64,000 nucleotides of DNA from an uncultured Clostridia bacterium (GTDB lineage: Bacteria; Bacillota; Clostridia; Christensenellales; Borkfalkiaceae). Positions 17,286 through 24,907 of this stretch are shown one piece after another. Under the pieces are notes generated by a model, which was given only the letters and a program-made list of their open reading frames with translations, was not told where the DNA came from and did not search any database. The position numbers and the translations under genes are program-made. The first letter of the stretch is position 1, and the number at the start of each line of letters is the position of its first letter. Location: NCBI GenBank assembly GCA_947631195.1, contig CANRKK010000001.1, positions 186,001 to 250,000 of the forward strand, written 5' to 3'.

Positions 17286-17693
17286 TCACGCATCGAAAAT
17301 ATCGTCTCCGTTCAAGTTATCCGAATATTGATTTTTATTCTTTTTCGATAAGACGATTTGTTTGACGGTATTTATATACCACAATATTCCCGTTATGGGA
17401 GAGACGAGCAGACTCAATACAAGGATTCCGCCGAAACCCGCAATTACACCGATACGCACTCCGTCCCTGAAAGCATGCTCGGGGGATTTGCCTTCGAAAT
17501 ATTTTATTGCCAATTGTACGGCAAAAAGCAAGGAAGGAATGATAAAAAATGCCCAGGATACGACTATTACCATTGACGTAACTCTATATGCGTCGGGGAT
17601 AAAAGTCGGATCGAGAAAGCATAGCAAAACGGCTAATCCCGCAAGCGCAATGCAAATTGTCAAAACAATCAACAGTTGTTTTATTTTGTTCAT
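17286..17693 (-). CDS. Small membrane protein of unknown function (135 aa)
   Basis: Three predicted membrane segments (about 6-27, 42-65 and 85-108) and a polar C-terminal tail (KKNKNQYSDNLNGDDIFDA). ATG at 17693 has GGAG 6 nt upstream. No family recognised. It may be co-transcribed with the membrane protein gene upstream (28-bp gap). Confidence 0.6.
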   Translation of the reverse strand: MNKIKQLLIVLTICIALAGLAVLLCFLDPTFIPDAYRVTSMVIVVSWAFFIIPSLLFAVQLAIKYFEGKSPEHAFRDGVRIGVIAGFGGILVLSLLVSPITGILWYINTVKQIVLSKKNKNQYSDNLNGDDIFDA

Positions 17694-17721
17694 CAAGTTC
17701 TCCGTTCTGAAGTTTATTAGG

Positions 17722-18228
17722 CTAAATTAAATTTAAAAGAAAAAACAAGTGCATAACGGGGAAAGCTACTACAATGCTCAGATAAAAGCAAATGAGCACG
17801 CCCATCCCCATTTGGGCGCGGTTGCGCACATAAATTTCATGGACGGCTGCAGCTTGTTGATAAATTTCCATTCTTTTCGCCGTTTTATGAAAATAGTTGC
17901 CCAAGAAAAATCCGCCGAAACCGGTGCCCAACAACAAAATCAATATCGGAAGAGATATTAAGGCCCCGGGATTTTCGATCTCGCGAGGAAAAGAGCTGAA
18001 CAACAGGGAAACAATACTGACCGCCGCAAAAAGTATTACAGTCAAAGCTATGCGCAATTCCAACAGTACATATTTATTTTCAAGATAACGCTTAATCGGC
18101 TTGCCTTTTTTATTTTTCGTGATATCTATTTGTTCAACCCAAGCAGGGAAACAAATGATTTCTATGATAAAAAAAGGAATTGCGACAAAGAAATCGATAT
18201 ATAGCAGTATGTCAAAAAAGCGATTCAT
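17722..18228 (-). CDS. Membrane protein of unknown function (168 aa)
   Basis: Start chosen at ATG 18228 because GGAGAGGAAG lies just upstream; the open frame extends 36 codons further without a ribosome site. Four hydrophobic segments are visible (FFDILLYIDFFVAIPFFIIEI, then about 57-80, 92-112 and 145-165). No known family recognised. Confidence 0.6.
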   Translation of the reverse strand: MNRFFDILLYIDFFVAIPFFIIEIICFPAWVEQIDITKNKKGKPIKRYLENKYVLLELRIALTVILFAAVSIVSLLFSSFPREIENPGALISLPILILLLGTGFGGFFLGNYFHKTAKRMEIYQQAAAVHEIYVRNRAQMGMGVLICFYLSIVVAFPVMHLFFLLNLI

Positions 18229-18374
18229 TTCTTCCTCTCCGCTAAATTCCTGTTTGCCGTTGTCATTATACCATAAAAACAATACAAACGCAAGCAGCGG
18301 GCCGATGCGCACAGATAAAAAAATAAATCCGAACACACACCCTTAAAGAGTATTTTGCTCGGATTCCAGTCAAC

Positions 18375-18459
18375 TGGTGCACTCGACAGGAGTTGAACCT
18401 GCATGGGGTGAACCACAAGATCCTTAGTCTTGCGCGTCTGCCAATTCCGCCACGAGTGC
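18375..18459 (-). tRNA. tRNA-Leu (anticodon AAG)
   Basis: 85 nt including encoded CCA (18375-18377). Acceptor GCACTCG/CGAGTGC, D-arm with GGCGGAATTGGCAGAC, long variable arm typical of Leu. The anticodon stem CAAGA/TCTTG closes a seven-base loop CTAAGGA, so positions 34-36 are AAG (18423-18425), read as A34 after U33; G37 fits a CUN-reading tRNA. A34 leucine tRNAs are uncommon in bacteria. Confidence 0.95.
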
Positions 18460-18474
18460 TTAAAAACAATATTG

Positions 18475-18503
18475 ATTTTATAATATTTTGATTGCCTTGT
18501 CAA
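18475..18503 (-). promoter_or_regulatory. Promoter of tRNA-Leu(AAG)
   Basis: Minus strand TTGACA (18498-18503), 17-bp spacer, TAAAAT (18475-18480), about 16 nt before the mature 5' end. Confidence 0.8.
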
Positions 18504-18535
18504 GTTAAAATTAATCGTTTATAAAATTTTTTTAA

Positions 18536-19126
18536 CTATGTGGCGCTTTCAATCTTTTTTATAATTTCAACCGTTTTTGCGCGCAAATTTCCTAAATTTC
18601 CACAATTATGTATGACATTGTACTCTGAAAAATCAAAATTATCATAGTCAAACTGATTTTTTACGCGCAATTTTATCTCGTCGGCTTCAACTCCGTCCCT
18701 TATCGACGCGGCCTTTACTCTTGCTTCAAAGTCCCTTAAAACAACTATCACGCCATTGAATAAGTTTTGAAAATTGTTTTCGAATAACAGCGGCACCTCC
18801 AAAAACGAAAGCGCGCGCCCCTCCATTTTTTTAAGTGCAAGCGACATGATTTCGGGATGCGTTAGCGCGTTTAATTTTTTTAATTTTTCCCTGTCGGAAA
18901 ACACTGCTTCCGCCAGCGTTTTTCTGTTTATAATTCCGTTTGAAATTATGCCACAACCAAACTCGTCGGCAAGTTTTTTGACAAGTTGCGGCGACGTGAG
19001 AACTTCATTATAAATTTCGTCGCACGAATAAACAGGATAACCATACTCTTTTATGATTTGGCAGACCGTGGACTTGCCGCTGCCGATGCCGCCCGTGATT
19101 GCAATTTTGATGTTATTTTGCGTCAT
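18536..19126 (-). CDS. coaE: Dephospho-CoA kinase
   Basis: Last step of coenzyme A synthesis: phosphorylates the 3'-hydroxyl of dephospho-CoA. 196 aa. P-loop GGIGSGKST (about 11-19), DEIYNEVL (substrate Asp), and the VPLLFENN motif of the CoA-binding/lid region. Overlaps the end of polA by 14 bp, a common polA-coaE arrangement in Firmicutes. Confidence 0.95.
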   Translation of the reverse strand: MTQNNIKIAITGGIGSGKSTVCQIIKEYGYPVYSCDEIYNEVLTSPQLVKKLADEFGCGIISNGIINRKTLAEAVFSDREKLKKLNALTHPEIMSLALKKMEGRALSFLEVPLLFENNFQNLFNGVIVVLRDFEARVKAASIRDGVEADEIKLRVKNQFDYDNFDFSEYNVIHNCGNLGNLRAKTVEIIKKIESAT

Positions 19127-21668
19127 ACCAATTTTTCCCGACGTTGAGTTCCACCGTTAGCGGAACGTTAAGTTTTACGGCATTCTCCATTTCGGTCTTT
19201 AAAATTTTCGAAGCCTCCTCCACTTCACATTCGGGAGCTTCCAAAACCAACTCGTCGTGTACCTGCAAAATCAGCTTTGACTTCAGACCCTTTTCTTTCA
19301 GCGCCCTGCAGACATTTATCATAGCTATCTTTATGATATCCGCGCTGGAGCCCTGCAGCGGCATATTCATCGCCGCGCGCTCGCCGAATTGCCTCAGGTT
19401 GTAATTCGCAGATTTGAGTTCGGGAATTACCCGCCTTCTTCCGGTTAGCGTTGCAACATAACCGTGTTCATAGGCAAACGCAACGTTTTTATTCATGTAT
19501 TCCTTTACCGCGCTGTATGTTTTGAAATATTTATCGATATATTCTTTGGCCTTGCCGACGGGAATATTTAAATTTTTGGCAAGCCCGAACTCGCTTATGC
19601 CGTAGATAATGCCAAAATTGACTGCTTTGGCCTCCCTGCGCATAGCGTCCGTGACCTTGTCTATGTCTACGCCGAACACCTGCGACGCCGTAACCGCGTG
19701 TATGTCGGTGCCTGCGTTATAGGCCTCAACCAACTCTTTGCAGCCCGAAAAATGCGCCAAAAGCCGCAATTCGATCTGGGAATAGTCGGCGTCAATAAAC
19801 ACATTGCCGTCGCGGGGAATAAAAATTTTGCGCAGTTCCCTGCCCTCTTCTTCCCTGATCGGAATGTTCTGGAGATTGGGGTTGGAACTAGAGAGCCTGC
19901 CCGTAGACGTGAGCGTTTGGTTATATGTGGTGTGGATAAGCCCGCTCCTTTTATCTATCAAAGGCAATAGGCCCTCGCAATAGGTGGAACGAAGTTTTTG
20001 ATACAACCTGTATTTAAGGATATCGGACACAACGGGGGCCTTGTCCACAAGTTTTTCCAATACTTCGGCGCTCGTTGAAAACTTGCCCGTTTTTTTCTTT
20101 TTAACTTCGGTCAGCCCGAACTTTTCATACAGTACTTCGGCAAGTTTGGACGGGGAATTGAGATTAAATGCACAATCACATTCCTTATATATCTTAAAAC
20201 GGCAATCTTCCGAAAGCTCATAAAACTTTTTTGAAAGTTCGTTCAGCCCCTGTATGCTGGCTTTCACGCCGTTATACTCCATATCATAGAGAATCTTTAC
20301 AAGCGGCTTTTCAACCTCGGTATAGAGCGCAAGCACGTTTTGGCGCTCCATATCTTCCCGATATTTTTTAAACAGTTCACTTATCGCAAAGGCGCCGAAA
20401 CTTTGGTCGTACAGATAGTAATTCAATAACTCTTTAAAATTAAAGTTAGCGGCGTTGCTGTCGCACAGATATTTTGCGACCGATAAATCCTCAAAATCAC
20501 ACTCCGCGCTTATACCAAATTCCTCAAGAATATGCAGGGCGGCTTTGAAATCATAAATTATGACCCTGCTGTCGGGGTTGGCAAACACCGCATTGAGTAT
20601 TGAATTGTAATCGTCATAATTTACGGCCGTATCCTGCAGATTTTCCTGCAATTTGGCCGAATATTGATTGTTCCCCTCATAAATTTCTATGGAATTTTGG
20701 CCCAAAATAACGGAAAACGTCCCGCCGTTCATTAAAATATGCTCAAGTTCGGCATAGGAACCAACTAAAATTTTTTCAGGATAATGGACGGAATTCTCCG
20801 TTGCATGTTCGGCAGAATCCTCAAAAATATCCAAAGCAAGCAAACTTTTGAACTCATATTCGGTAAAAAGGCTTTTGACGTCGCCATTAAATTTTTTCGG
20901 AGCAATGCAATCGGCAAGTTCCAAATCAATTTTGCAATCGCGGTTTATCGTGGCCAACCGATAGGACAGATAGGCAATTTCTCGGTTTTGTTCAAACTTT
21001 TGCCTTACGCTCCCCTTGAGATTTTCGATATTTGCGTATATTCCGTCAAGTGAACCGTATTGCGCAAGCAGCTCCGTTGCGGTCTTTTCGCCGATGCCCG
21101 GAACGCCCGGAATATTGTCCGATTTATCCCCCATCAGAGATTTTAAATCTATAACCTGCCGCGGCTCAATGCCGATCTCCTGCTTAAAATTATCTATGGA
21201 AAGGTGCAGTAACTCGCTCACGCCTTTTTTTGTGTAGCAAACGTCGGTATGGCTGTCTACAAGCTGATAACTGTCCCTGTCGCCCGTATAAACATAGCTG
21301 TGGACGTCAAATTTTTTGGACAGCGTGCCCAAAATGTCGTCGGCTTCTATCCCCTCCAGCTCGCACGTGGCTATTTTCATTGCGGAAAGCAAATTTTTGA
21401 GCGGCCCCACCTGAACGGCAAGATCTTCGGGCATAGGCTTACGCGTGGCCTTATAGCCGTCATACATTTTATGGCGGAACGTGGGAGCCTTCATGTCAAA
21501 GGCAACAACTATGTATTGGGGCTTAACGTCGCCCAAAATTTTAAAAAGTAACTTTGTAAATCCAAATACGGCGTTTGTGGGCATGCCGCTCTGCGTTGAA
21601 AAAACCGGCGTTGCGTAGTATGCCCTGTTTAAAAGACTGTTGCCGTCTATCAATACCATCTTATCCAT
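19113..21668 (-). CDS. polA: DNA polymerase I
   Basis: 851 aa from ATG at 21668 (MDKMVLIDGNSLLNRAYYA). N-terminal 5'-3' exonuclease domain (KAPTFRHKMYDGYKATRKP, ELEGIEADDILGT, LKSLMGDKSDNIPGVPGIG). The middle domain lacks the DxE and other acidic residues of the 3'-5' proofreading site, as in Bacillus-type PolA. Polymerase motifs A (DADYSQIELRLLAHF), B (RREAKAVNFGIIYGIS) and C (LQVHDELVLEAP) are intact. Functions in Okazaki fragment processing and repair. There is no Shine-Dalgarno site; a promoter -10 box lies 7 nt before ATG, so the message may be leaderless. Confidence 0.96.
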   Translation of the reverse strand: MDKMVLIDGNSLLNRAYYATPVFSTQSGMPTNAVFGFTKLLFKILGDVKPQYIVVAFDMKAPTFRHKMYDGYKATRKPMPEDLAVQVGPLKNLLSAMKIATCELEGIEADDILGTLSKKFDVHSYVYTGDRDSYQLVDSHTDVCYTKKGVSELLHLSIDNFKQEIGIEPRQVIDLKSLMGDKSDNIPGVPGIGEKTATELLAQYGSLDGIYANIENLKGSVRQKFEQNREIAYLSYRLATINRDCKIDLELADCIAPKKFNGDVKSLFTEYEFKSLLALDIFEDSAEHATENSVHYPEKILVGSYAELEHILMNGGTFSVILGQNSIEIYEGNNQYSAKLQENLQDTAVNYDDYNSILNAVFANPDSRVIIYDFKAALHILEEFGISAECDFEDLSVAKYLCDSNAANFNFKELLNYYLYDQSFGAFAISELFKKYREDMERQNVLALYTEVEKPLVKILYDMEYNGVKASIQGLNELSKKFYELSEDCRFKIYKECDCAFNLNSPSKLAEVLYEKFGLTEVKKKKTGKFSTSAEVLEKLVDKAPVVSDILKYRLYQKLRSTYCEGLLPLIDKRSGLIHTTYNQTLTSTGRLSSSNPNLQNIPIREEEGRELRKIFIPRDGNVFIDADYSQIELRLLAHFSGCKELVEAYNAGTDIHAVTASQVFGVDIDKVTDAMRREAKAVNFGIIYGISEFGLAKNLNIPVGKAKEYIDKYFKTYSAVKEYMNKNVAFAYEHGYVATLTGRRRVIPELKSANYNLRQFGERAAMNMPLQGSSADIIKIAMINVCRALKEKGLKSKLILQVHDELVLEAPECEVEEASKILKTEMENAVKLNVPLTVELNVGKNWYDAK

Positions 21669-21675
21669 ACATACA

Positions 21676-21704
21676 AGTTTAGCACTTTCTGCAATTAAAA
21701 TCAA
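21676..21704 (-). promoter_or_regulatory. Promoter of polA placed for a leaderless transcript
   Basis: Minus strand TTGATT (21699-21704), 17-bp spacer ending in TGC (extended -10), TAAACT (21676-21681), then 7 nt to ATG. Confidence 0.65.
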
Positions 21705-21722
21705 CGATAAAATCAAAATCGC

Positions 21723-21751
21723 TTGATTTTTGTTGTTTTCTATTATATAAT
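21723..21751 (+). promoter_or_regulatory. Promoter of tRNA-Leu(CAA)
   Basis: TTGATT (21723-21728), 17-bp spacer, TATAAT (21746-21751), 13 nt before the mature tRNA end. Divergent from the polA promoter only 19 bp away. Confidence 0.8.
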
Positions 21752-21764
21752 GATTACGTTAAAC

Positions 21765-21851
21765 GCCGCTGTGGTGGAATTGGCAGACGCGCTGGACTCA
21801 AAATCCAGTGGTAGCGATACCGTGTCGGTTCGACCCCGACCAGCGGCACCA
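21765..21851 (+). tRNA. tRNA-Leu (anticodon CAA)
   Basis: 87 nt with encoded CCA. Acceptor GCCGCTG/CAGCGGC, anticodon stem CTGGA/TCCAG with loop CTCAAAA giving CAA, long variable arm, T-arm GTCGGTTCGACCCCGAC. The 3' end is the first member of the 102-bp tandem repeat. Confidence 0.97.
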
Positions 21852-22053
21852 AAAAGAGACAACCTTCGGGTTGTCTCTTTTGCCGTATCGGGAGGGGTCG
21901 AATACCCCGTGCGAGCGTAGCGACGCCCTTGCGCAGCAAGACCAGCGGCACCAAAAAGAGACAACCTTCGGGTTGTCTCTTTTGCCGTATCGGGAGGGAT
22001 CGAATACCCCGTGCGAGCGAAGCGACGCCATTGCGCAGCAAGACCAGCGGCAC
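21839..22053 (+). repeat. Two 102-bp tandem copies of the tRNA-Leu 3' end plus terminator, with a partial third
   Basis: Copy 1 (21839-21940) starts inside the tRNA T-stem/acceptor (ACCAGCGGCACC), continues through a hairpin (AAGAGACAACC, CTTCGG-type loop, GGTTGTCTCTTTT) that is the tRNA terminator and then about 60 bp of other sequence. Copy 2 (21941-22042) repeats it with three substitutions. A third ACCAGCGGCAC begins at 22043 but then diverges into a different hairpin. The period is exactly 102 bp. Open frames found here on either strand are artefacts of the repeat. Confidence 0.93.
21854..21883 (+). terminator. Terminator of tRNA-Leu(CAA)
   Basis: AAAGAGACAACC paired to GGTTGTCTCTTT with a short CTTCG-class loop followed by T-run; the same hairpin recurs at about 21956-21985 in repeat copy 2. 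Confidence 0.8.
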
Positions 22054-22061
22054 GGCAAAAG

Positions 22062-22091
22062 AAAGCGAGGGCGTTCATGTCCTCGCTTTTC
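22062..22091. terminator. Third hairpin after the tandem repeat
   Basis: AAAGCGAGG, 10-nt loop, CCTCGCTTT. It replaces the standard hairpin after the partial third repeat. The run to the next gene (22092-22237) shows no gene; on the minus strand a 30-codon open frame near 22121-22220 ending in KEYHKKFGAVSV may be a gene remnant, but this is weak. Confidence 0.5.
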
Positions 22092-22237
22092 GTATAGAAA
22101 AAACCAACCTGATTTAAACTGAAACCGCACCGAATTTTTTGTGATATTCTTTAGCTTGGCTCAAAGAAACTCTGTTTGCGAAACCTTCTAAATTCGGGGC
22201 TTCCAATTGAGCATATTACACCGTTCATAAAATGATT

Positions 22238-22726
22238 TTAAATCACTATGTTAGAAACTAATAAACACTTCAAGTTCCCTAAGGGATCCAATTGACAGTA
22301 CGCGTTTTTCAGAAATCTGCAACAAGGCTCGTTTGCGCTATATACTCCGATTTGAAAAAGTGATTGCTTCGCATCGAAAACGTACTTTTCCATAAACTCA
22401 ATTCGCCAACCGCCGCCACGCATAAATTTTCCTTTGTTGCCAACATACAAAATACCGTTTGAAATATTTTGGGGGAACAATATATGCTCCGCGCATATGT
22501 CGCGCAAATTTATGGCGCCGCCAAGATTACCGATTCGTTTGCTCTCGGCGTCAAAATCCAAACTGAGATAACTATCCCCCAAATATAACGAAAAGTCTCC
22601 GCCGCCATCTTTAGCATATAACTCGTTTTTATTTGAGACAATCTCGATGTTATGATAGGTATTTAAAGTTTTCAACTGTTCATTTTGATTAAAGACGAAC
22701 TGCACTTTGTGAAACCGCCCAATCAT
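22238..22726 (-). CDS. Hypothetical protein (162 aa)
   Basis: Start at ATG 22726 is set by GGGGAG 8 nt upstream; nine codons of open frame upstream lack such a site. The protein is soluble, beta-rich, with repeated strand-like segments (FSLYLGDSYLSLDFD, GILYVGNKGKFMRGGGW) and a Cys-containing end (NEPCCRFLKNAYCQLDPLG). No family recognised. It is the last gene of the accessory cluster, next to the tRNA repeat, so recent gain is possible. Confidence 0.55.
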   Translation of the reverse strand: MIGRFHKVQFVFNQNEQLKTLNTYHNIEIVSNKNELYAKDGGGDFSLYLGDSYLSLDFDAESKRIGNLGGAINLRDICAEHILFPQNISNGILYVGNKGKFMRGGGWRIEFMEKYVFDAKQSLFQIGVYSANEPCCRFLKNAYCQLDPLGNLKCLLVSNIVI

Positions 22727-22779
22727 TTTATTACTCCCCAATGAACCGAACATGAAGTATAAATTTTTATCGTTTGATA

Positions 22780-23562
22780 TTAAATACCGTCCGAAAAGTT
22801 TTCAAGCCTGTACTGTTCTACAACTTTTTTTCCTACCAACGTAATGGCCATTTTCGGGCACAGGCTTATGCAACGGTAGCACATTGTACATTTCCCGTGC
22901 GGCGCGGCAGTTTGATTTTCTAACGTCAGATTTTTCATGGGGCATACGCTTACGCAGGTTCCGCAGCCCACGCAAAGCGTGTTGTCTATCTTCAATTTGT
23001 CGCTGTAATTTTTGGTTTTGTTGTAAAACCAAAGCCTTTGGCCTAACAGCCCTGCGATATGGGCAAAAATCCCCAACCCGTCGTGCGGAAATTTTCCGCT
23101 CCCGATTTGCAGAACCGTGCGCGCAATCTTTTTTTCTGCGCGGCGGATAATCTGCCTTTTTTCTTCCGCGCTTTTCTTAAGAAACTTGCTGTCGCACACG
23201 CTGTCGGGCATTTTTAGGTGCAGACCGCCCGACACGGTGGCCCCGCACTTTTTAAATAACCTTGCCGCGCAACCTGCGCCGTCACCGCTGAACGCACCCA
23301 TCGTAGCTACGCATATAACGATTTTCCCTCTCCAAACCTCTCTGTTTGCAAGGATAAAGTCCCTCACCATTTTGGGAGCGTTGGAAAACTGCACGGGATA
23401 GCCGAAGATTATATTTTTGTAGCCCGCGGCCGCAGAAATGGCGGCGGAGTTTTCGATTGCGATAATCGGAGCGTTTTCATCCAACGATTTTACAAGTTTT
23501 TCAACGCAAAACTTTGTGTTTCCAGTACCGCTCAAATAAATTGCACAATATTCCTTTTCCAT
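22780..23562 (-). CDS. EFR1-type flavodoxin/ferredoxin fusion
   Basis: 260 aa. The N-terminal flavodoxin-like half has the FMN phosphate loop YLSGTGNTKF (about 9-18) and a second half carries two 4Fe-4S motifs: CVGCGTCVSVCP and CTMCYRCISLCP (about 192-240). Such proteins move electrons in anaerobes; the partner enzyme is not evident here. GGAG lies 4 nt before ATG. Confidence 0.88.
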   Translation of the reverse strand: MEKEYCAIYLSGTGNTKFCVEKLVKSLDENAPIIAIENSAAISAAAGYKNIIFGYPVQFSNAPKMVRDFILANREVWRGKIVICVATMGAFSGDGAGCAARLFKKCGATVSGGLHLKMPDSVCDSKFLKKSAEEKRQIIRRAEKKIARTVLQIGSGKFPHDGLGIFAHIAGLLGQRLWFYNKTKNYSDKLKIDNTLCVGCGTCVSVCPMKNLTLENQTAAPHGKCTMCYRCISLCPKMAITLVGKKVVEQYRLENFSDGI

Positions 23563-23582
23563 TTTCTCCGCTAAATTAAACT

Positions 23583-23714
23583 TTACTTATAAATCACTTC
23601 TCCCAGTTTATAATCTTCTGCCTTTATCAATTCTGCATAATAGGGAAAATAGACGATTTCTTCTGTGAGTCCCGAACTGATTTTTACCCTTAAATAACAA
23701 GTATCAATCTTCAA
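23583..23714 (-). CDS. Possible 43-aa small protein, TTG start
   Basis: Open frame from TTG (23714) that overlaps the stop of the upstream 129-aa gene in a TTGA; GGAA lies about 10 nt upstream. It would encode a short beta-type peptide with motifs LRVKISSGLTEEIVYFPYY and AEDYKLGEVIY. The coupling and the codon usage look gene-like, but the length and TTG start leave real doubt; it could also be the displaced C terminus of the upstream gene after a frameshift. Confidence 0.4.
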   Translation of the reverse strand: MKIDTCYLRVKISSGLTEEIVYFPYYAELIKAEDYKLGEVIYK

Positions 23715-24100
23715 TCGTTGCTTAATTCCATTAAATCGAGATACCATTGAAATCCATTGCCATAGCAGGTATATAACTGTGACGTTCTATTTCCTTGCGA
23801 GTTAAACCCTAACACTGTTAAAATTCTTTCAGGCACTATGCCTGCTGTCTTTTCGGTGTTTGTATAGCGTTTGATTATCTCCTTATCATCTATCAAATAG
23901 CATCTATAGTTCGGCATGGTGATTTCATCTCCAGTATATAAGGTAATCGTTTGCTCTTCCGGCGGTATTTCAACAATTTTCCCGTTCTCATATCCGTAGC
24001 AAGGAAACAACTTTACAACTTCGTCAAGCGAAATTTCCTTGGCTTTATATTTTGTTTTTAACAAATTTTCCGCACTTTGCAATGAGGCAAAAAATCTCAT
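23711..24100 (-). CDS. Hypothetical protein (129 aa)
   Basis: Soluble protein with no family recognised. GGAG lies 8 nt before ATG. Features: helical N terminus (FASLQSAENLLKTKYKAKEI), a compact middle with GDEITMPNYRCYLIDDKE and an aromatic C terminus (YGNGFQWYLDLMELSND). Flanked by short genes with the same type of ribosome site, suggesting a single transcript from 24864 to 22238. Confidence 0.55.
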   Translation of the reverse strand: MRFFASLQSAENLLKTKYKAKEISLDEVVKLFPCYGYENGKIVEIPPEEQTITLYTGDEITMPNYRCYLIDDKEIIKRYTNTEKTAGIVPERILTVLGFNSQGNRTSQLYTCYGNGFQWYLDLMELSND

Positions 24101-24112
24101 ATTATTTCTCCA

Positions 24113-24628
24113 TTATACCGAAAAACGTTTTGCTCTTTGGCGGCGACGTTCTGCCGCATCTTCGGAGTTATCGATAAATTGATAAATTACTCCGTATTCG
24201 AAAGAAAAATCGTTTCCCGCCGACAGCTCCCACTCGTTTATGTCGATAATCTTCCTTCCCTTGATTTCAGTCTTCCGGCCAAGCCAAAGGTTAACTATCA
24301 TAAACACGTCTTGCTTGAGAAGCTGTTTCTTTGCAAACGATTTTAACCATTTTAGCTCTTCAAGCGCATTTGTGGCGTAAGTTTCGGATATTGCAACGTT
24401 ATACCGCTTTTCATAATCGAGCCCGAATTCGCTGTCCATCGCATAGCAGCAAAAGCCCTTAAAAACATTGCCCAAACAATACTTTTCCTGCTCGGACAGC
24501 TCCGTCCTGAACGCTATCCCACCGTCATACCACATATCGCCGCTCTGAATGGTCGGCAAAACGTCTTTATATTTATAGGCCGTCTTTTGAAGCGGCGTTT
24601 CCAAAGCCAAAAAACATTTCATTGACAT
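24113..24628 (-). CDS. Hypothetical protein (171 aa)
   Basis: No family recognised. Soluble, mixed charge; a Cys-rich stretch NVFKGFCCYAMDSEFG (about 52-67) and a highly basic end AAERRRQRAKRFSV. GGAG about 10 nt before ATG. In an operon-like run with its neighbours (12-bp gap to the 129-aa gene). Confidence 0.55.
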   Translation of the reverse strand: MSMKCFLALETPLQKTAYKYKDVLPTIQSGDMWYDGGIAFRTELSEQEKYCLGNVFKGFCCYAMDSEFGLDYEKRYNVAISETYATNALEELKWLKSFAKKQLLKQDVFMIVNLWLGRKTEIKGRKIIDINEWELSAGNDFSFEYGVIYQFIDNSEDAAERRRQRAKRFSV

Positions 24629-24654
24629 AATTTATTTTCTCCGCAAAATAAAAT

Positions 24655-24864
24655 TCAAGAATTTGCTGTATTCAAATAATATTTATCGCCGAATTGTCGG
24701 AGAATATCTTGTTCAACCAAACGCAAGGTGAACCTTTTAAATCCGTTTGGATTTATTATGCCGGCCTCCTTAAAAGTAACGGCGCTTTCTTCAGAAACGG
24801 CATTCATTTTTATTAATTTGTCGATTATATGTCTTTTTCTCATAAGCAGAACAGGAATAAGCAT
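24655..24864 (-). CDS. Small helix-turn-helix-like protein (69 aa)
   Basis: GGAGG 8 nt before ATG supports the start. After MLIPVLLMRK the chain reads as two or three helices (IIDKLIKMNAVSEESAVTFKEAG, then FKRFTLRLVEQDILRQFG) and a short hairpin (DKYYLNTA), the usual layout of a winged-helix fragment. I recognise the pattern as a conserved Clostridia hypothetical but not a function. Confidence 0.55.
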   Translation of the reverse strand: MLIPVLLMRKRHIIDKLIKMNAVSEESAVTFKEAGIINPNGFKRFTLRLVEQDILRQFGDKYYLNTANS

Positions 24865-24907
24865 AATTTAATCCTCCGCAAAATTGGTTTGTATTTTGCT
24901 CATCACT

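Noticed and set aside
21839-22053. CRISPR array
   Set aside because: Only two copies with a third partial, the 102-bp unit has no separate spacer, and no cas genes are near.
21743-22130. Several open frames of 60-110 codons on both strands
   Set aside because: They are made of tRNA and the 102-bp repeat; the predicted proteins repeat the same block and match the well-known spurious tRNA-derived ORFs.
24113-24864. Insertion sequence or phage remnant
   Set aside because: No transposase, integrase, inverted repeat or target duplication was seen in the accessory cluster.
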